From Phytoactinopolyspora limicola (GTDB lineage: Bacteria; Actinomycetota; Actinomycetes; Jiangellales; Jiangellaceae): 64,000 nucleotides of DNA. The position numbers were made by a program, and so were the translations under genes. Below the pieces are notes generated by a model. It saw only the letters and a program-made list of their open reading frames with translations, had not been told where the DNA came from and made no database searches. This document shows positions 16,552-25,141 of this stretch, piece by piece. Position 1 is the first letter of the stretch. Each line of letters opens with the position of its first letter. The DNA lies in assembly GCF_011320225.1 (NCBI RefSeq), contig NZ_JAAOEN010000007.1, forward strand, positions 119,243-183,242, given 5' to 3'.

Positions 16552-16995
16552 TCACTCCTGGACCATCTCGGGGTCGCCAACGTCGACGTTACCGTTGTTA
16601 CCACCACCGGTACCTCCGCCGCCGCCGCCAGTGCCGCTCCCCCCGCCCCCGCCGCCTGGCCCCCCGCCGGCGCCCCCGCCGCCCGAGGAGCCGCCATCTC
16701 CAGAGCCCCCACCGTCGCCCTGGTCCGAGCCCTCTACGTGCACCTGCACGATAGCCTCGGCCAGCTCGGCCTCCGTTCCGTGGAAGCTCTCCCCCACGTA
16801 GGCGACGCCCACCACCACGTCCCCGTCTGAGGCCTTGTAGTAGAACACCCGAACTCCATTGTTCTGCACGATGGAGTACTGGTAGTCCCAGTTTCGGGCA
16901 GCATCGGCCATTCCTGTCGCCGCGGCGCCTAGCACCATGGCGCCCGCGAGTGCGAACGGCGCGATAGCGCGGATAAGTTTCTTCTTCACCTGCAT
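16552..16995 (-). CDS. Exported Gly-rich protein
   Basis: 147 residues from the ATG at 16995, which follows a GGGGAGA site. A signal peptide (KKKLIRAIAPFALAGAMVLG, cut near ATGMADA) leads a compact domain of about 70 residues (RNWDYQYSIVQNNGVRVFYY through YVGESFHGTEAELAEAIVQV). After that comes a Gly/Ser-rich tail of roughly 45 residues and the acidic end NVDVGDPEMVQE. The protein is exported and probably wall-associated or free. The family is not recognised. It has its own strong terminator and stands alone. Confidence 0.7.
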   Translation of the reverse strand: MQVKKKLIRAIAPFALAGAMVLGAAATGMADAARNWDYQYSIVQNNGVRVFYYKASDGDVVVGVAYVGESFHGTEAELAEAIVQVHVEGSDQGDGGGSGDGGSSGGGGAGGGPGGGGGGSGTGGGGGGTGGGNNGNVDVGDPEMVQE

Positions 16996-16999
16996 GTGT

Positions 17000-17503
17000 T
17001 CTCCCCTGTGTACATCTGAGCTGTCACGTGTGGTGGCCACGGGCCACCACGACGTCAATGTGCTGGGCCGGCGTTATGTGTCGACGGCGCGGCTGCGCAC
17101 ACAATCGCCATCTCGATGGCTGTTCCTCCTTTTGCCGATATCAAACGTCGTCGTGAATGGTCGACTGCGCCATCGACGCCAACCATCGGGTCACGTCGAA
17201 ACTGTGATCCGACGCATGGTGATGACAGCCAACCGATTTCACGATGAAGGCGTCCGTCGCACGGTGTCGCGAATCCCAGACACTCCCAGACGTCTATGGG
17301 GAGCGCCGCGGCTGACCTCACGGCCTGGGCGCTCACCCCAACCGCCCGGGTTGGCCACCGTGCACCTAGATCACGCTTCAGAACGTCGGTGCGAGAGGAA
17401 AACCCGGGGACCAACACGCTCTTCCTACTCGAATCATTTCGTGACCTGCAACAATGCGTAGCCGGGTGCCCGGCGGGCGAACCGTCCGGCCTCCGCAGCA
17501 GCC
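17000..17503. other. Gap of about 500 bp without a convincing gene
   Basis: Open frames occur on both strands, but their translations are Arg/Pro/Ser-rich, without domains or ribosome sites. The part next to 16995 should hold the promoter of the exported protein gene. Nothing else is supported. Confidence 0.45.
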
Positions 17504-17887
17504 TCAATCAGGTTCTTCGGCGTGCATCGCCTGGAGGGTAGTGGCATGGCGGTACGCCCAGACGCCGACGGCCTGAATCGGTTCGAGGAGATCCTGCCCG
17601 GCCTCGGTCAGTTCATACTGCACCCGGGGCGGTGCTTCAGCGTACCGTCGTCGAATCACCAGTCCCGCATTTTCCATGCGCCGCAGGTTGTCGGTCAGCA
17701 CCTTATGACGGATGCCACCAATCGTCCGCTGGAGTTCTCCGGGGCGCATCGGACCATTGCGCAGAGCCCACACGACCACCGGAAGCCACCGAGACGCAAA
17801 GAGGTCCAATGCGGCGCGGGCGGGGCAGTCAGCAGCGAAGGGGCCGTAGGCCTCGAATTCCACTGCCCCCGTTGATTCGACCGTCAT
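17504..17887 (-). CDS. HxlR-family transcriptional regulator
   Basis: 127 residues, the normal length. The winged helix shows CPARAALDLFASRWLPVVVW, ALRNGPMRPGELQRTIGGI, HKVLTDNLRRMENAGLVIRR (recognition helix and wing) and YELTEAGQDLLEPIQAVGVW, the standard HxlR layout with a conserved N-terminal Cys. These regulators often sense reactive electrophiles or oxidants. It is divergent from an F420/NADP reductase-like gene and probably represses it through the palindrome in between. Confidence 0.9.
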   Translation of the reverse strand: MTVESTGAVEFEAYGPFAADCPARAALDLFASRWLPVVVWALRNGPMRPGELQRTIGGIRHKVLTDNLRRMENAGLVIRRRYAEAPPRVQYELTEAGQDLLEPIQAVGVWAYRHATTLQAMHAEEPD

Positions 17888-17907
17888 GGCTTACTCCACC
17901 ATTGTTG

Positions 17908-17929
17908 TTACGCACCCAAGAGTGCATAA
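17908..17929. promoter_or_regulatory. Operator candidate between HxlR gene and reductase
   Basis: TTACGCAC (17908-17915) and GTGCATAA (17922-17929) form an inverted repeat with 7 of 8 pairs and a 6-base spacer, close to the HxlR start. Size and position fit an HxlR dimer site. Confidence 0.6.
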
Positions 17930-17979
17930 CGACTCTCCTACGTTGTTCATGACATCGTCAAGACGGAAGAGAGAACTCA

Positions 17980-18639
17980 ATGCGCATCGCAACAATCGGC
18001 GCCGGCAAAATGGCCCGCGCCCTGGGCGCCAAGTGGGTCGAGGCGGGCCACGAGGTGTATATCGGCGCGCGCCGCCCGGCAGAGGGAAGTAGGGTCGGCA
18101 CCGAGATAGGCGCCCGCGGTGGCACCATCGACGACGGACTTCCCGATGCGGAGGTCGTTCTGCTCGCCGTGCCGGGGCGGACCGCGCCAGTGGTTGCTCA
18201 GGGCGCGGCCGCTCGCGGCTCGCTCGACGGGAAGATCGTCATCGACTGCACCAACGCGCTGGGCTACGACGCCTTTACCGCACCTCCGGACTCGTTTGTA
18301 CTGGCCACCACCGCGGTTGCTGAGGCGGTCGCGGAAGCCGTGCCCTCAACCAGGGTCGTTAAGGCGTTCAACATTCTCGCCGCCGAGGTTTGGACGACGC
18401 CGACCCGCCAGTTCGACGGACAAGACACGCTGGTCCCGGTCTGCGGAAACGACAAAAACGCGGTCCGTTTGGTATCGGGCCTTGTCGCGGACGCCGGAGC
18501 GCAAGCGATCCGAGCGGGCGACCTGGCCCGGGCACGCTACGCCGAAGCAACCGCCGCCTTCGTGATGGGACTGTGGTTCGCCGGTCACGACGCCCGCGCG
18601 ATGTTACCGCCGCTGGACGCTATGACCGGAGCTGACTGA
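17980..18639 (+). CDS. NADP-binding oxidoreductase, F420-dependent NADP reductase-like
   Basis: 219 residues. The N-terminus MRIATIGAGKMARALGAKWV is a Rossmann fold, with GARRP in the position that binds the NADP phosphate. VVLLAVPGRTAPVVAQGAAA and IVIDCTNALGYD are typical of the NADP_oxRed_F420 (COG2085) family, as is TRVVKAFNILAAEVW. The family reduces NADP with F420 or acts as a small dehydrogenase; the exact substrate cannot be read. It is divergent from an HxlR regulator, a frequent pairing, and is probably induced by whatever that regulator senses. Confidence 0.85.
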   Translation: MRIATIGAGKMARALGAKWVEAGHEVYIGARRPAEGSRVGTEIGARGGTIDDGLPDAEVVLLAVPGRTAPVVAQGAAARGSLDGKIVIDCTNALGYDAFTAPPDSFVLATTAVAEAVAEAVPSTRVVKAFNILAAEVWTTPTRQFDGQDTLVPVCGNDKNAVRLVSGLVADAGAQAIRAGDLARARYAEATAAFVMGLWFAGHDARAMLPPLDAMTGAD

Positions 18640-18789
18640 GCGATGAGCACTGCGTCCCGGTCGGATCGACGTGCCGAGTTCCCGCCCAGTGATTCTCATC
18701 GCCATACATGATCACCGCTTTCAACGCCTGGACATCAGAAATAGCGGGATTCGTATTCAGCCGTTGCCCCACAGCTGTGCGACAGGCTC
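18620..18789 (-). pseudogene. Fragment of the small exported-protein family
   Basis: The frame ending at 18620 reads VGQRLNTNPAISDVQALKAV, then ENHWAGTRHVDPTGTQC. This aligns with the C-terminal half of the intact neighbours (GQRINANP...RLRTT...HYWVEARHVKRTNDDC). The signal peptide and first half are missing. It sits 6 bp after the stop of the intact copy at 18795, as expected for a decayed tandem duplicate. Confidence 0.65.
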
Positions 18790-18794
18790 GGCAA

Positions 18795-19184
18795 TTATGC
18801 CCAGCAGTCGTCGTTGGTCCGCTTGACGTGCCGAGCTTCAACCCAGTAGTGGCCGTTGCCGTGCGGAATTGTCGTCCTCAACCGCCTGGTGGAAGAGAGA
18901 GTGGGATTCGCGTTGATTCGCTGTCCCTTATAGAAGTTGCCATTGTGCCTACTCCCACTGGAGTAGGTGTAGCGCGGAGTCTGCCCCGCGGTGACCTCAA
19001 ATCGACAGATCAAGGACGGCGCGACGTCGGCTGTGACCACTCCTGCCGTCACCGACGCGGCCGCGACGACCTTACCTGAGGCGGAATTCGCCCCGGCGGA
19101 CGGAGCGGCAACAGCACCGACTCCTAATGTCATGACGACGGCGAGCGCACATGCGGCCATCCGGGACCTGAGTTTGTTGGACAT
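18795..19184 (-). CDS. Small exported protein, tandem family copy A
   Basis: 129 residues. Signal peptide MSNKLRSRMAACALAVVMTL with an alanine-rich cut region, then a mature domain with two Cys (LICRFEV near its start, NDDCWA at its end). The domain signature is NFYKGQRINANPTLSSTRRL followed by TTIPHGNGHYWVEARHVKRT. The fold looks like a small SH3b-like barrel closed by a disulfide (inferred). Its paralogues are at 20322 and 21093, with a fragment at 18620. The ribosome site AAGGGGAGAC precedes each start. Function unknown; an extracellular or wall-binding role is likely. Confidence 0.75.
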   Translation of the reverse strand: MSNKLRSRMAACALAVVMTLGVGAVAAPSAGANSASGKVVAAASVTAGVVTADVAPSLICRFEVTAGQTPRYTYSSGSRHNGNFYKGQRINANPTLSSTRRLRTTIPHGNGHYWVEARHVKRTNDDCWA

Positions 19185-19548
19185 GTACCGTCTCCCCTTG
19201 CACTGGTGGCGATCTGCCGCCTCGTGAGCCGCGCGACCGCCTGGTTAACCTGAAACCTCAGCCTGCGACAAGATCAACAACACCGCATCCGTCACACGAC
19301 TAGTACGTGGCGCCGCATACGGCAACGTTCAACCAAGAACAACACCGCCCACGGCAACGTCCGCGACCCATGTCCACCATCTACGCCAGAACCCCGGTCA
19401 GCGCCTTGGCACAGATAGTCGGAATGCGTCGCGGACGCGCCCGAACGGTTACCCGGCAGCCTCAGCCGCTACCCCCAACAATCATCGCCGGTTCACCCGC
19501 TCGCAGAAGCACGTCGCCGGAACCGGTGGGCAGCGAGTTTAAGCATGA
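19185..19548. other. Gap of about 360 bp, promoter region of copy A with a dispersed repeat
   Basis: No gene is supported. It holds repeat copy b (19272-19332) upstream of copy A and degenerate sequence towards 19548. Confidence 0.45.
19272..19332. repeat. Dispersed repeat, copy b
   Basis: GATCAACAACACCGCATCCG followed by TCACACGACTAG and GTGGCGCCGCATACGGCAAC. It lies about 90 bp upstream of exported-protein copy A. The first 25 bp match copies c and d; the second half matches copy a. Confidence 0.7.
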
Positions 19549-20199
19549 CTACCAGCACTTACCGTCGCCACGATCAGTGGTCCAGCTGCCGTCCGCCCTG
19601 GTCATCAACCGCGCCTGGAGAGTTCTGGACTCAGGCCAGGCGCTCCAACGGCCACTCCGGGCGCTGTAGTGGCGGCCCCTCGCGATGCCTCGCCAGGAGC
19701 GGTACTCGCCAACAGACTCGGTGAGGCGGTCGAAACTCCAGCCGCCGACCCTGCCAAGAGTCGTCGTGCTGTGACTCCAGTCGTGTGAGACGTTGCGCAC
19801 CGTCGAGCCGTTGCCTTCCCAGTACTTTTCGACAGTTAGTCGGAAGAGCCGGTGACCGGCCAGGTTGTTGGCGTCCCGCCGAGCCGTCAGCGTGCACCCG
19901 CGGTACGTCGCCTTGATGGTCGGCGAGTCGACGGTCTCACTCTCCACAGAGTCTTCGGCTACGACCTCCACCGGCACAGTCAGCACCACGTCGGGATCGT
20001 GGTAGGCATCACGAGCGTCAGCCTCGGAAAGACCACCGACCTCCATGGCTCCAGCGACGAACTCTTCTTCGCTCATCGGGAGTTGATCCTCGGCGTCCTC
20101 GTCACCCGCAACCGCCGCGCCAGGGGTCGCGAGCGCGAGCACACAGGTCAAGGCGAGGAACGACGTCAATGCACTTCGAGTTATCGCGTGGGCTTTCAA
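19549..20199 (-). CDS. Exported hypothetical protein
   Basis: 216 residues from the TTG at 20199, preferred because GGAG lies just before it and the signal peptide then starts normally (KAHAITRSALTSFLALTCVL). A GTG at 20214 gives five more residues. An acidic segment with SEEEFVAGAMEVGGLSEADA (a helix-hairpin) follows. Then comes a beta-rich domain with YRGCTLTARRDANNLAGHRL, KYWEGNGSTVRNVSHDWSHS and a C-terminal DGKCW; the two Cys may pair. It is a different family from the short exported proteins on either side but shares size class and export. Not recognised. Confidence 0.65.
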   Translation of the reverse strand: MKAHAITRSALTSFLALTCVLALATPGAAVAGDEDAEDQLPMSEEEFVAGAMEVGGLSEADARDAYHDPDVVLTVPVEVVAEDSVESETVDSPTIKATYRGCTLTARRDANNLAGHRLFRLTVEKYWEGNGSTVRNVSHDWSHSTTTLGRVGGWSFDRLTESVGEYRSWRGIARGRHYSARSGRWSAWPESRTLQARLMTRADGSWTTDRGDGKCW

Positions 20200-20321
20200 G
20201 TAATCTCCATTCACTGGGTTGGATATCCGGGAGTGCGAAAGATGTGACGAAACTCGGCCTGACTTAGTCTCAGGCGCCTTAATGGCCGCACCCGGTTAGC
20301 CGGGGTACGCAGGCTCAGCGA

Positions 20322-20711
20322 TTACGCCCGGCACTGGTCGCCGGTTCGTTTAACGTGCCGAGCATCCACCCAGTAGTTCCCGTTGCCGTATGAGACGGTT
20401 GTTCTCAACCGGTTGGTGGGCGCCATCGTGGGGTTCGCATTGATCCGTTGCCCCTTGGTGAAATGCCCGTTGTAACCGCCGCCGTCCCAATGAAAGTAAC
20501 GGCGAGTCTTCGACGCGGTGACCACGTACGGACAGATCATGGCCGGCGCCACGTCTCCGGTGACCGCTCCCGCCGTCACCGTCGCGGCCGCGACCGCCTT
20601 GCCCGAAGCGGAGCTCGCTCCCGCCGACGGAGCTGCAACCGCCCCGACGCCCAGCGTCATGACCACGGCAAGCACACACGCCGCCATCCTGGACCTGAGT
20701 TTGTTGGACAT
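20322..20711 (-). CDS. Small exported protein, tandem family copy B
   Basis: 129 residues. The leader MSNKLRSRMAACVLAVVMTL is nearly identical to copies A and C. The mature part has ICPYVVTASKTRRYFHWDGG, HFTKGQRINANPTMAPTNRL and NYWVDARHVKRTGDQC. The leader and C-terminus are conserved while the middle loop (SKTRRYFHWDGGGYNG) varies, a pattern of diversifying binding surfaces on one scaffold. The ribosome site is AAGGGGAGAC. Repeat copy c lies upstream. Confidence 0.75.
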   Translation of the reverse strand: MSNKLRSRMAACVLAVVMTLGVGAVAAPSAGASSASGKAVAAATVTAGAVTGDVAPAMICPYVVTASKTRRYFHWDGGGYNGHFTKGQRINANPTMAPTNRLRTTVSYGNGNYWVDARHVKRTGDQCRA

Positions 20712-20796
20712 GTTTCGTCTCCCCTTGCATTGCTGGCACCTGCCGCCTCGTGAGCCGCAACCGCCGGTCTGACTAAGCGACTTCAGCTTGCGACAA

Positions 20797-20850
20797 GATC
20801 AACAACACCGCATCTGTCACACGACTGGCATGTGCAACTACGCACACCTC
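20797..20850. repeat. Dispersed repeat, copy c
   Basis: GATCAACAACACCGCATCTG then TCACACGACTGG. It lies about 85 bp upstream of exported-protein copy B and is preceded by CGACAA as in copies b and d. Confidence 0.7.
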
Positions 20851-21092
20851 AGCCCGCGAAACCAGCCCCATGCACTCGACGGACCTCCGCCGCCGGAAGA
20901 AGGTGACAAGCGGCCGTTCTTCACGCCGTCTCACCGACCGAACCCACTCGTGTGAAAACCAGCCGACCAAACACCGAATGGGGCAGCGCCCGCGAAACCT
21001 CATCCCCACTCATTCCGACGCCGAATCAAACGCCATCGCACGAGTGGTCAGAAGATCGTGGACCTGCCCCAACGGCTACGCTGACTCAGCAA

Positions 21093-21479
21093 CTACGCCC
21101 GGCACTGGTCGCCAGTTCGTTTAACGTGACGAGCATCCACGTAGTAGTGGTTGTTTCCGATTTTCTGGGTTGTCCTCAGCCGTTTGGTCGCGGTTGGATT
21201 CGGATCCGCGTTGAGCCGTTGCCCCTTGGAGAAGTATCCGTCGTGTTCGGGCCCACGGTTATATCGGTACCGGGGCGTCGTCGCCGTGACCACGTACGGA
21301 CAGATCGTGGCCGGCGCCACGTGTCCGGTGACCGCTCCCGCCGTCACCGTCGCGGCCGCGACGGCCTTACCCGAGGCGGAACTCGCTCCCGCCGACGGAG
21401 CAGCAACAGCCCCGACACCGAGCATCATGACGACGGCCAGCACACACGCAGCCATCCTGGACCTGGGTTTGTTGGACAT
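21093..21479 (-). CDS. Small exported protein, tandem family copy C
   Basis: 128 residues. Signal peptide MSNKPRSRMAACVLAVVMML; mature part with ICPYVVTATTPRYRYNRGPE, YFSKGQRLNADPNPTATKRL and HYYVDARHVKRTGDQC. The last 12 residues are identical to copy B and the alanine-rich spacer is almost the same, so B and C are recent duplicates. Two Cys at the ends of the mature domain could pair. The same ribosome site and an upstream repeat (copy d) are present. Confidence 0.75.
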   Translation of the reverse strand: MSNKPRSRMAACVLAVVMMLGVGAVAAPSAGASSASGKAVAAATVTAGAVTGHVAPATICPYVVTATTPRYRYNRGPEHDGYFSKGQRLNADPNPTATKRLRTTQKIGNNHYYVDARHVKRTGDQCRA

Positions 21480-21565
21480 GTTTCGTCTCCCCTTGCACTG
21501 ATGACGATTAGCCGCCTCGTGAGCCGCAACCGCCGGTCTGACTAAGAAACCTTAGCCTCCGACAA

Positions 21566-21600
21566 GATCAACAACACCGCATCTGTCATATGACTGGCCT
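21566..21600. repeat. Dispersed repeat, copy d
   Basis: GATCAACAACACCGCATCTG then TCATATGACTGG, about 85 bp upstream of copy C. The integrase remnant begins just after it, so the repeat end may mark a duplication or insertion boundary. Confidence 0.7.
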
Positions 21601-21612
21601 TCGCTCTGAGCC

Positions 21613-21720
21613 GTGTCCACCTGGCTCAACGCCGGCGTGCCGGCGGAATGGGTCGCCAACTGGGCCGGACACTCCGTCGATGGCCTACTGCGGATCTACG
21701 CGAAGTGCAACGGCGGCGAC
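21613..21720 (+). pseudogene. C-terminal remnant of a tyrosine integrase
   Basis: The frame from 21613 reads VSTWLNAGVPAEWVANWAGH, then SVDGLLRIYAKCNGGDA. This matches the integrase at 14261-15628 around its catalytic His and Tyr (VSTWLNAGVPATQVAEWAGH, SVDVLLATYAKC). Everything upstream of the last ~40 residues is gone. It is in the same orientation as the intact integrase and ends just before the first chromosomal gene, so it probably marks the right border of an older island. Confidence 0.75.
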
Positions 21721-21751
21721 GCGGGGAAGCCCTCCACTGTGCCTGCGGGTT

Positions 21752-22948
21752 CTACATCAACGGGTGCGTGCCGCAACGCCGGCACGCTCCACGGGTACGG
21801 AAGTGGTAAGCGAGCGCGGCGGCACCGAGAGCAACGGCCCAGAGCGGCCACAGGACACCCGGATTACTGACGACGGCCTCCGGATCGGTCCAGTCGGTGA
21901 GCCGGACCATCACCATCCCTGCTGAAGCCAGCGCGACGGCGACGATCGACGCGAACATGATCGGGAACATCGGGGGCACCCGCCTGCCGGCTCGGCCGAG
22001 CACCCACCGGGGCCAGATGACACCCCAGCGCTGCACCAAACCCAGGGTGAGGATCCCGCCCAGGGCACCCAACGTCGCCAGATAGGCTCCGGCCCAGACG
22101 AGGCCGTCCTCGTGCAGCTCATCGAGGAACTCGCGCGAGACGGTGAACGGTACGCCGAATGCCCAGAGCCACCGGACCACCGCGTAGGTGAACGGAACGA
22201 GTGCCGCCGTGTACGCGGCCCAGCGGCCCCACCGTGCCGCGGCGGCCGGTGTGGTCCAACTCTCGGTGGCGCCCGGGCGCCGGCCGCACCGCGGACAGGC
22301 GCGGAGCGTACGAAGGTGGAACGCCACGGTAGCCGCGGCGAAGAGCACTCCGCCAAGAGCGCACAGAACCAGGTTGAGATTGGTCCACGGGTAGAGCAGT
22401 GCGAAGAACTCACCAGCCCCCATCGGTGGCCAGCCGAACGGAAGGGCCAGGATCGCCGGCGTGTAAGCGATCGTCATCAGGACCCGGTGGTCCGGGATGA
22501 AAAGGATGAGGACGACGGCGAATATCCAGCCGGAGGCGATCAACGACGATCGGAGCGTCCCGCGTGCGCGGGCCCGGGCGAGGCCGATTCCGGCCAGCCC
22601 ACCCGCGAACCCGAGAACAGCGATCCACGGCCCGGCCCCAGCTGCGGTCGCCTCGCCGAGCATCGAGTGGTGCCGGGCTCCGGGCGCGTCGCCTTCGCCG
22701 AACGGGAACCCCGGCACCCCCAAGGTCCACAGCAGCCCTAGTGCGCCGTAGCCGAACGACCAGACGGCCGCGGCGTAGCCTGCCCACGACCGCCAACTGC
22801 CCAAGGCCCTGCGAATCGGACCGCGAGGTGGTTCGGCCTCGGCGTGCCCCGGCTCGGGCTCACCGGTCCTGGCGTGCCCCGGCTCGGGCTCACCGGTCCC
22901 TGCGTGCGCTGAGCCAGTCCCGGCGTCGGCGGATGTGGAATCGATCAT
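21752..22948 (-). CDS. Polytopic membrane protein
   Basis: 398 residues from the ATG at 22948, which follows CGGAGGT. Residues 1-50 hold a short Pro/Glu repeat (TGEPEPGHA twice) in the cytoplasm. Then follow about eight to nine membrane helices (for example SWAGYAAAVWSFGYGALGLL, ILALPFGWPP, VLCALGGVLFAAATVAFHLR). Two short CxxC motifs occur after helices (ACPRCGRRPG, ACRRCGTHPL) at matching places, suggesting an internal duplication and metal or disulfide chemistry. Family not named. It is divergent from the kinase gene at 23148. Confidence 0.75.
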   Translation of the reverse strand: MIDSTSADAGTGSAHAGTGEPEPGHARTGEPEPGHAEAEPPRGPIRRALGSWRSWAGYAAAVWSFGYGALGLLWTLGVPGFPFGEGDAPGARHHSMLGEATAAGAGPWIAVLGFAGGLAGIGLARARARGTLRSSLIASGWIFAVVLILFIPDHRVLMTIAYTPAILALPFGWPPMGAGEFFALLYPWTNLNLVLCALGGVLFAAATVAFHLRTLRACPRCGRRPGATESWTTPAAAARWGRWAAYTAALVPFTYAVVRWLWAFGVPFTVSREFLDELHEDGLVWAGAYLATLGALGGILTLGLVQRWGVIWPRWVLGRAGRRVPPMFPIMFASIVAVALASAGMVMVRLTDWTDPEAVVSNPGVLWPLWAVALGAAALAYHFRTRGACRRCGTHPLM

Positions 22949-23147
22949 GCTGTACCTCCGAGTGCGACGCGGGTCGTTCCCGCTCACACCTCTAGCCTTC
23001 GCGTGGATCGTTCGCGCGACCAGATGCCGTCCGGCCCGTATCAAGCGCTGCTGACCACCGGAAATATGCCGAACGGCACAGGTCCTGCTACCCGCCTGCC
23101 AGTAGGCTCAGACTGATGACTAACACGGCGGCATCGAGGCGAGACCA

Positions 23148-24359
23148 ATGATCCACGGATCATACAGGCACGCCGTCTCCCACCGTGTGCTCCGGGGTGC
23201 TGGCTGTTCGGTACTGGTCGCCGCACTGTGCGGGTGGGGCGTCGCTGTTCCGTGGGCCCGGCCGCTGGCAACGACGACGGCAGCGGCAGCCGTCGTGATG
23301 TTCTGGTGGCCCCTCTCCAAGACGTGGCTGCCATGGCTCGTAGGCGGTGCCGGTGCGGTGTCGGGTGCGGCGACCGTCGGCCATCGGCTACTGGACTGGC
23401 CGGGCATGCCACCGTTGGCCGTCGTCGAAACCGTGCTGCTGTGGGTGCTGGTGGGGATGGTCGTCCGATGGGCGCCCGTCCGTTCGGCAGCCATCGCCGG
23501 CGCCTCGGCCGGCCTCGCGGCGGCCGTCGGCGTGCTGCGCATCATCGGCCCCGCGGACTCCGATCAGCTTTCACCGGAAGAGTCGCTCTATGCCGTGGCC
23601 TTCTGGGCGCTCGGGCCCATCGTGGCGGCCGCGATCAGCGTCTACCTTCGCCACTTGGACGATCGCCGGACGAGCGCGGTCGCCGCCGCCCGGCAGGCAC
23701 AGCGGCTGGACCTCGCGCACGACCTACACGACTACGTCGCACACGACGTCAGCGAGATGATCGCCCAGGCGCAGGCCGCCCAAGTGATCATCGACGACAC
23801 TCACCCGGCCCACCCGGTGCTGCGCCGGATCGAGGCGGCCGGCCTGCGCGCCATGACGTCGATGGACCGAACCGTGCACTTGCTCCGCGGAGGCGCCGAA
23901 AACCCGGAGCGGTCCGACGCCGAGAACAGATCCTTGCCCGGTATGGCCGAACTGCCGGAGTTGGCGGAACGGTTCGGCAGCACTAGCTCGGCCGTCGTCC
24001 ATCTGTCGGTGGATCCGGTTCTGGCGTTGCGGGTGCCGCGCGAGCTGGCCGGCACGGTGTATCGCGTCGTCGTCGAGGCGCTGACGAACATCCGCCGGCA
24101 CGCCCCGTCGTCGGACACCGTCGAGATCGCCGTCCACCACGATGCCCACGAGCTGGAGGTGGTGGTGCGCAATGAGGGCGCAGGGGCGCCGGCCGTCGAG
24201 CCCGGCCGCAGTGGCGGGCTCGGGCTGCCCGGTTTATCCGAACGGGTGGAGGCCATGGGAGGCACGTTCCACGCTGGGCCCATCGCCGGCGGCTGGGCGG
24301 TCCGGGCCCGGTTCCCGCTGGTGGCCAGCGCCCCGACCTACAAGGAGGCCCCACGATGA
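23148..24359 (+). CDS. Sensor histidine kinase (NarL-type pair)
   Basis: 403 residues. The N-terminal half has about five membrane helices. The dimerisation box [20 protein letters not shown] (~191-210) is the HisKA_3 type with the phospho-acceptor His. The ATPase domain shows [13 protein letters not shown] (N box, ~310) and [17 protein letters not shown] (G box, ~360). The gene overlaps the response regulator by ATGA, so they are one two-component system. The stimulus is not evident; the lack of a large outer domain suggests sensing within the membrane. Confidence 0.9.
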   Translation: MIHGSYRHAVSHRVLRGAGCSVLVAALCGWGVAVPWARPLATTTAAAAVVMFWWPLSKTWLPWLVGGAGAVSGAATVGHRLLDWPGMPPLAVVETVLLWVLVGMVVRWAPVRSAAIAGASAGLAAAVGVLRIIGPADSDQLSPEESLYAVAFWALGPIVAAAISVYLRHLDDRRTSAVAAARQAQRLDLAHDLHDYVAHDVSEMIAQAQAAQVIIDDTHPAHPVLRRIEAAGLRAMTSMDRTVHLLRGGAENPERSDAENRSLPGMAELPELAERFGSTSSAVVHLSVDPVLALRVPRELAGTVYRVVVEALTNIRRHAPSSDTVEIAVHHDAHELEVVVRNEGAGAPAVEPGRSGGLGLPGLSERVEAMGGTFHAGPIAGGWAVRARFPLVASAPTYKEAPR

Positions 24360-25030
24360 CCACCCGGATCGTCATCGCCGACGATCAAGAAGCCATCCGC
24401 GGTGCGTTCCGGATGGTGCTGGACGCACAGCCGGACATGCACGTTGTAGGCGAAGCCGAGGACGGCGTCGCGGCGCTCGACCTGGTTGGCCGGCTCCGCC
24501 CGGACGTCGTGCTCGCCGACATCCGGATGCCCCGGATGGACGGACTCGAGCTCACCAGGCGCCTGGCCGGGCCGTCGGTGGTCGCTCCGGTGCGGGTGGT
24601 GGTGGTCACGACGTTCGATCTCGACACCTATGTGCACACGGCCTTGCGCAGTGGCGCCTGCGGTTTCCTGTTGAAACGGTCCGGGCCGAATCTGCTGATC
24701 GAGGCGGTACGTGCGGCCGTCGCCGGGGACACGCTGATCAGCCCGCAGATCACGGTCCGGCTTCTGCGGCACATGCGCCCGTTGGACCAGCGCAGTGGGA
24801 CCGACGGTGCCGTGCCGCTGGATGCGCTGACCGACCGCGAAAGAGACGTGGCACGGCTCGTCGCGCAGGGATACAGCAACGCCGAGATCGCTGCCGAGCT
24901 GTTCATCAGCCCAGGCACCGCGAAGAACCACCTCGCGAACATCCAGCAGAAGCTGGGCGTGCGCAACCGCGTCGGCGTGGCGGGCTGGGCATGGTCCAGC
25001 GGCCTGGTGCGCGCTGTGCCGGACGCCTGA
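24356..25030 (+). CDS. LuxR/NarL-family response regulator
   Basis: 224 residues. The receiver domain has [12 protein letters not shown] (acidic pocket), [13 protein letters not shown] (phospho-Asp ~55), [10 protein letters not shown] and GFLLKRSGP (Lys). The C-terminal LuxR HTH has [20 protein letters not shown] and [20 protein letters not shown]. It is coupled by overlap to the kinase gene and should be phosphorylated by it. In actinomycetes such pairs often control neighbouring membrane proteins, so the divergent gene at 22948 is a candidate target (inferred). Confidence 0.92.
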   Translation: MTTRIVIADDQEAIRGAFRMVLDAQPDMHVVGEAEDGVAALDLVGRLRPDVVLADIRMPRMDGLELTRRLAGPSVVAPVRVVVVTTFDLDTYVHTALRSGACGFLLKRSGPNLLIEAVRAAVAGDTLISPQITVRLLRHMRPLDQRSGTDGAVPLDALTDRERDVARLVAQGYSNAEIAAELFISPGTAKNHLANIQQKLGVRNRVGVAGWAWSSGLVRAVPDA

Positions 25031-25141
25031 TCGTGTCGCTGCCCGGACGACCATGCCGACGTGACCGCACTCCATGCCCTCTGGTGCGCCCCGGAACTTG
25101 GCTCAGATGATCGAAATGTGCCCTGAACGGCGCAAAGAACG

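Noticed and set aside
17055..17507. Leftward 150-residue frame behind the HxlR gene
   Set aside because: No ribosome site, no domain, Arg/Ser/Pro-rich text and overlap with an equally poor frame on the other strand.
21720..21850. tRNA remnant beside the second integrase fragment
   Set aside because: I looked for a tRNA 3' half as at 15746, but no cloverleaf arm or TTCGA motif in the right place was found.
22840..22920. Tandem repeat CCCCGGCTCGGGCTCACCGG, possible CRISPR-like repeat
   Set aside because: It is in frame inside the membrane protein gene and encodes the TGEPEPGHA repeat; there are only two to three copies and no spacers.
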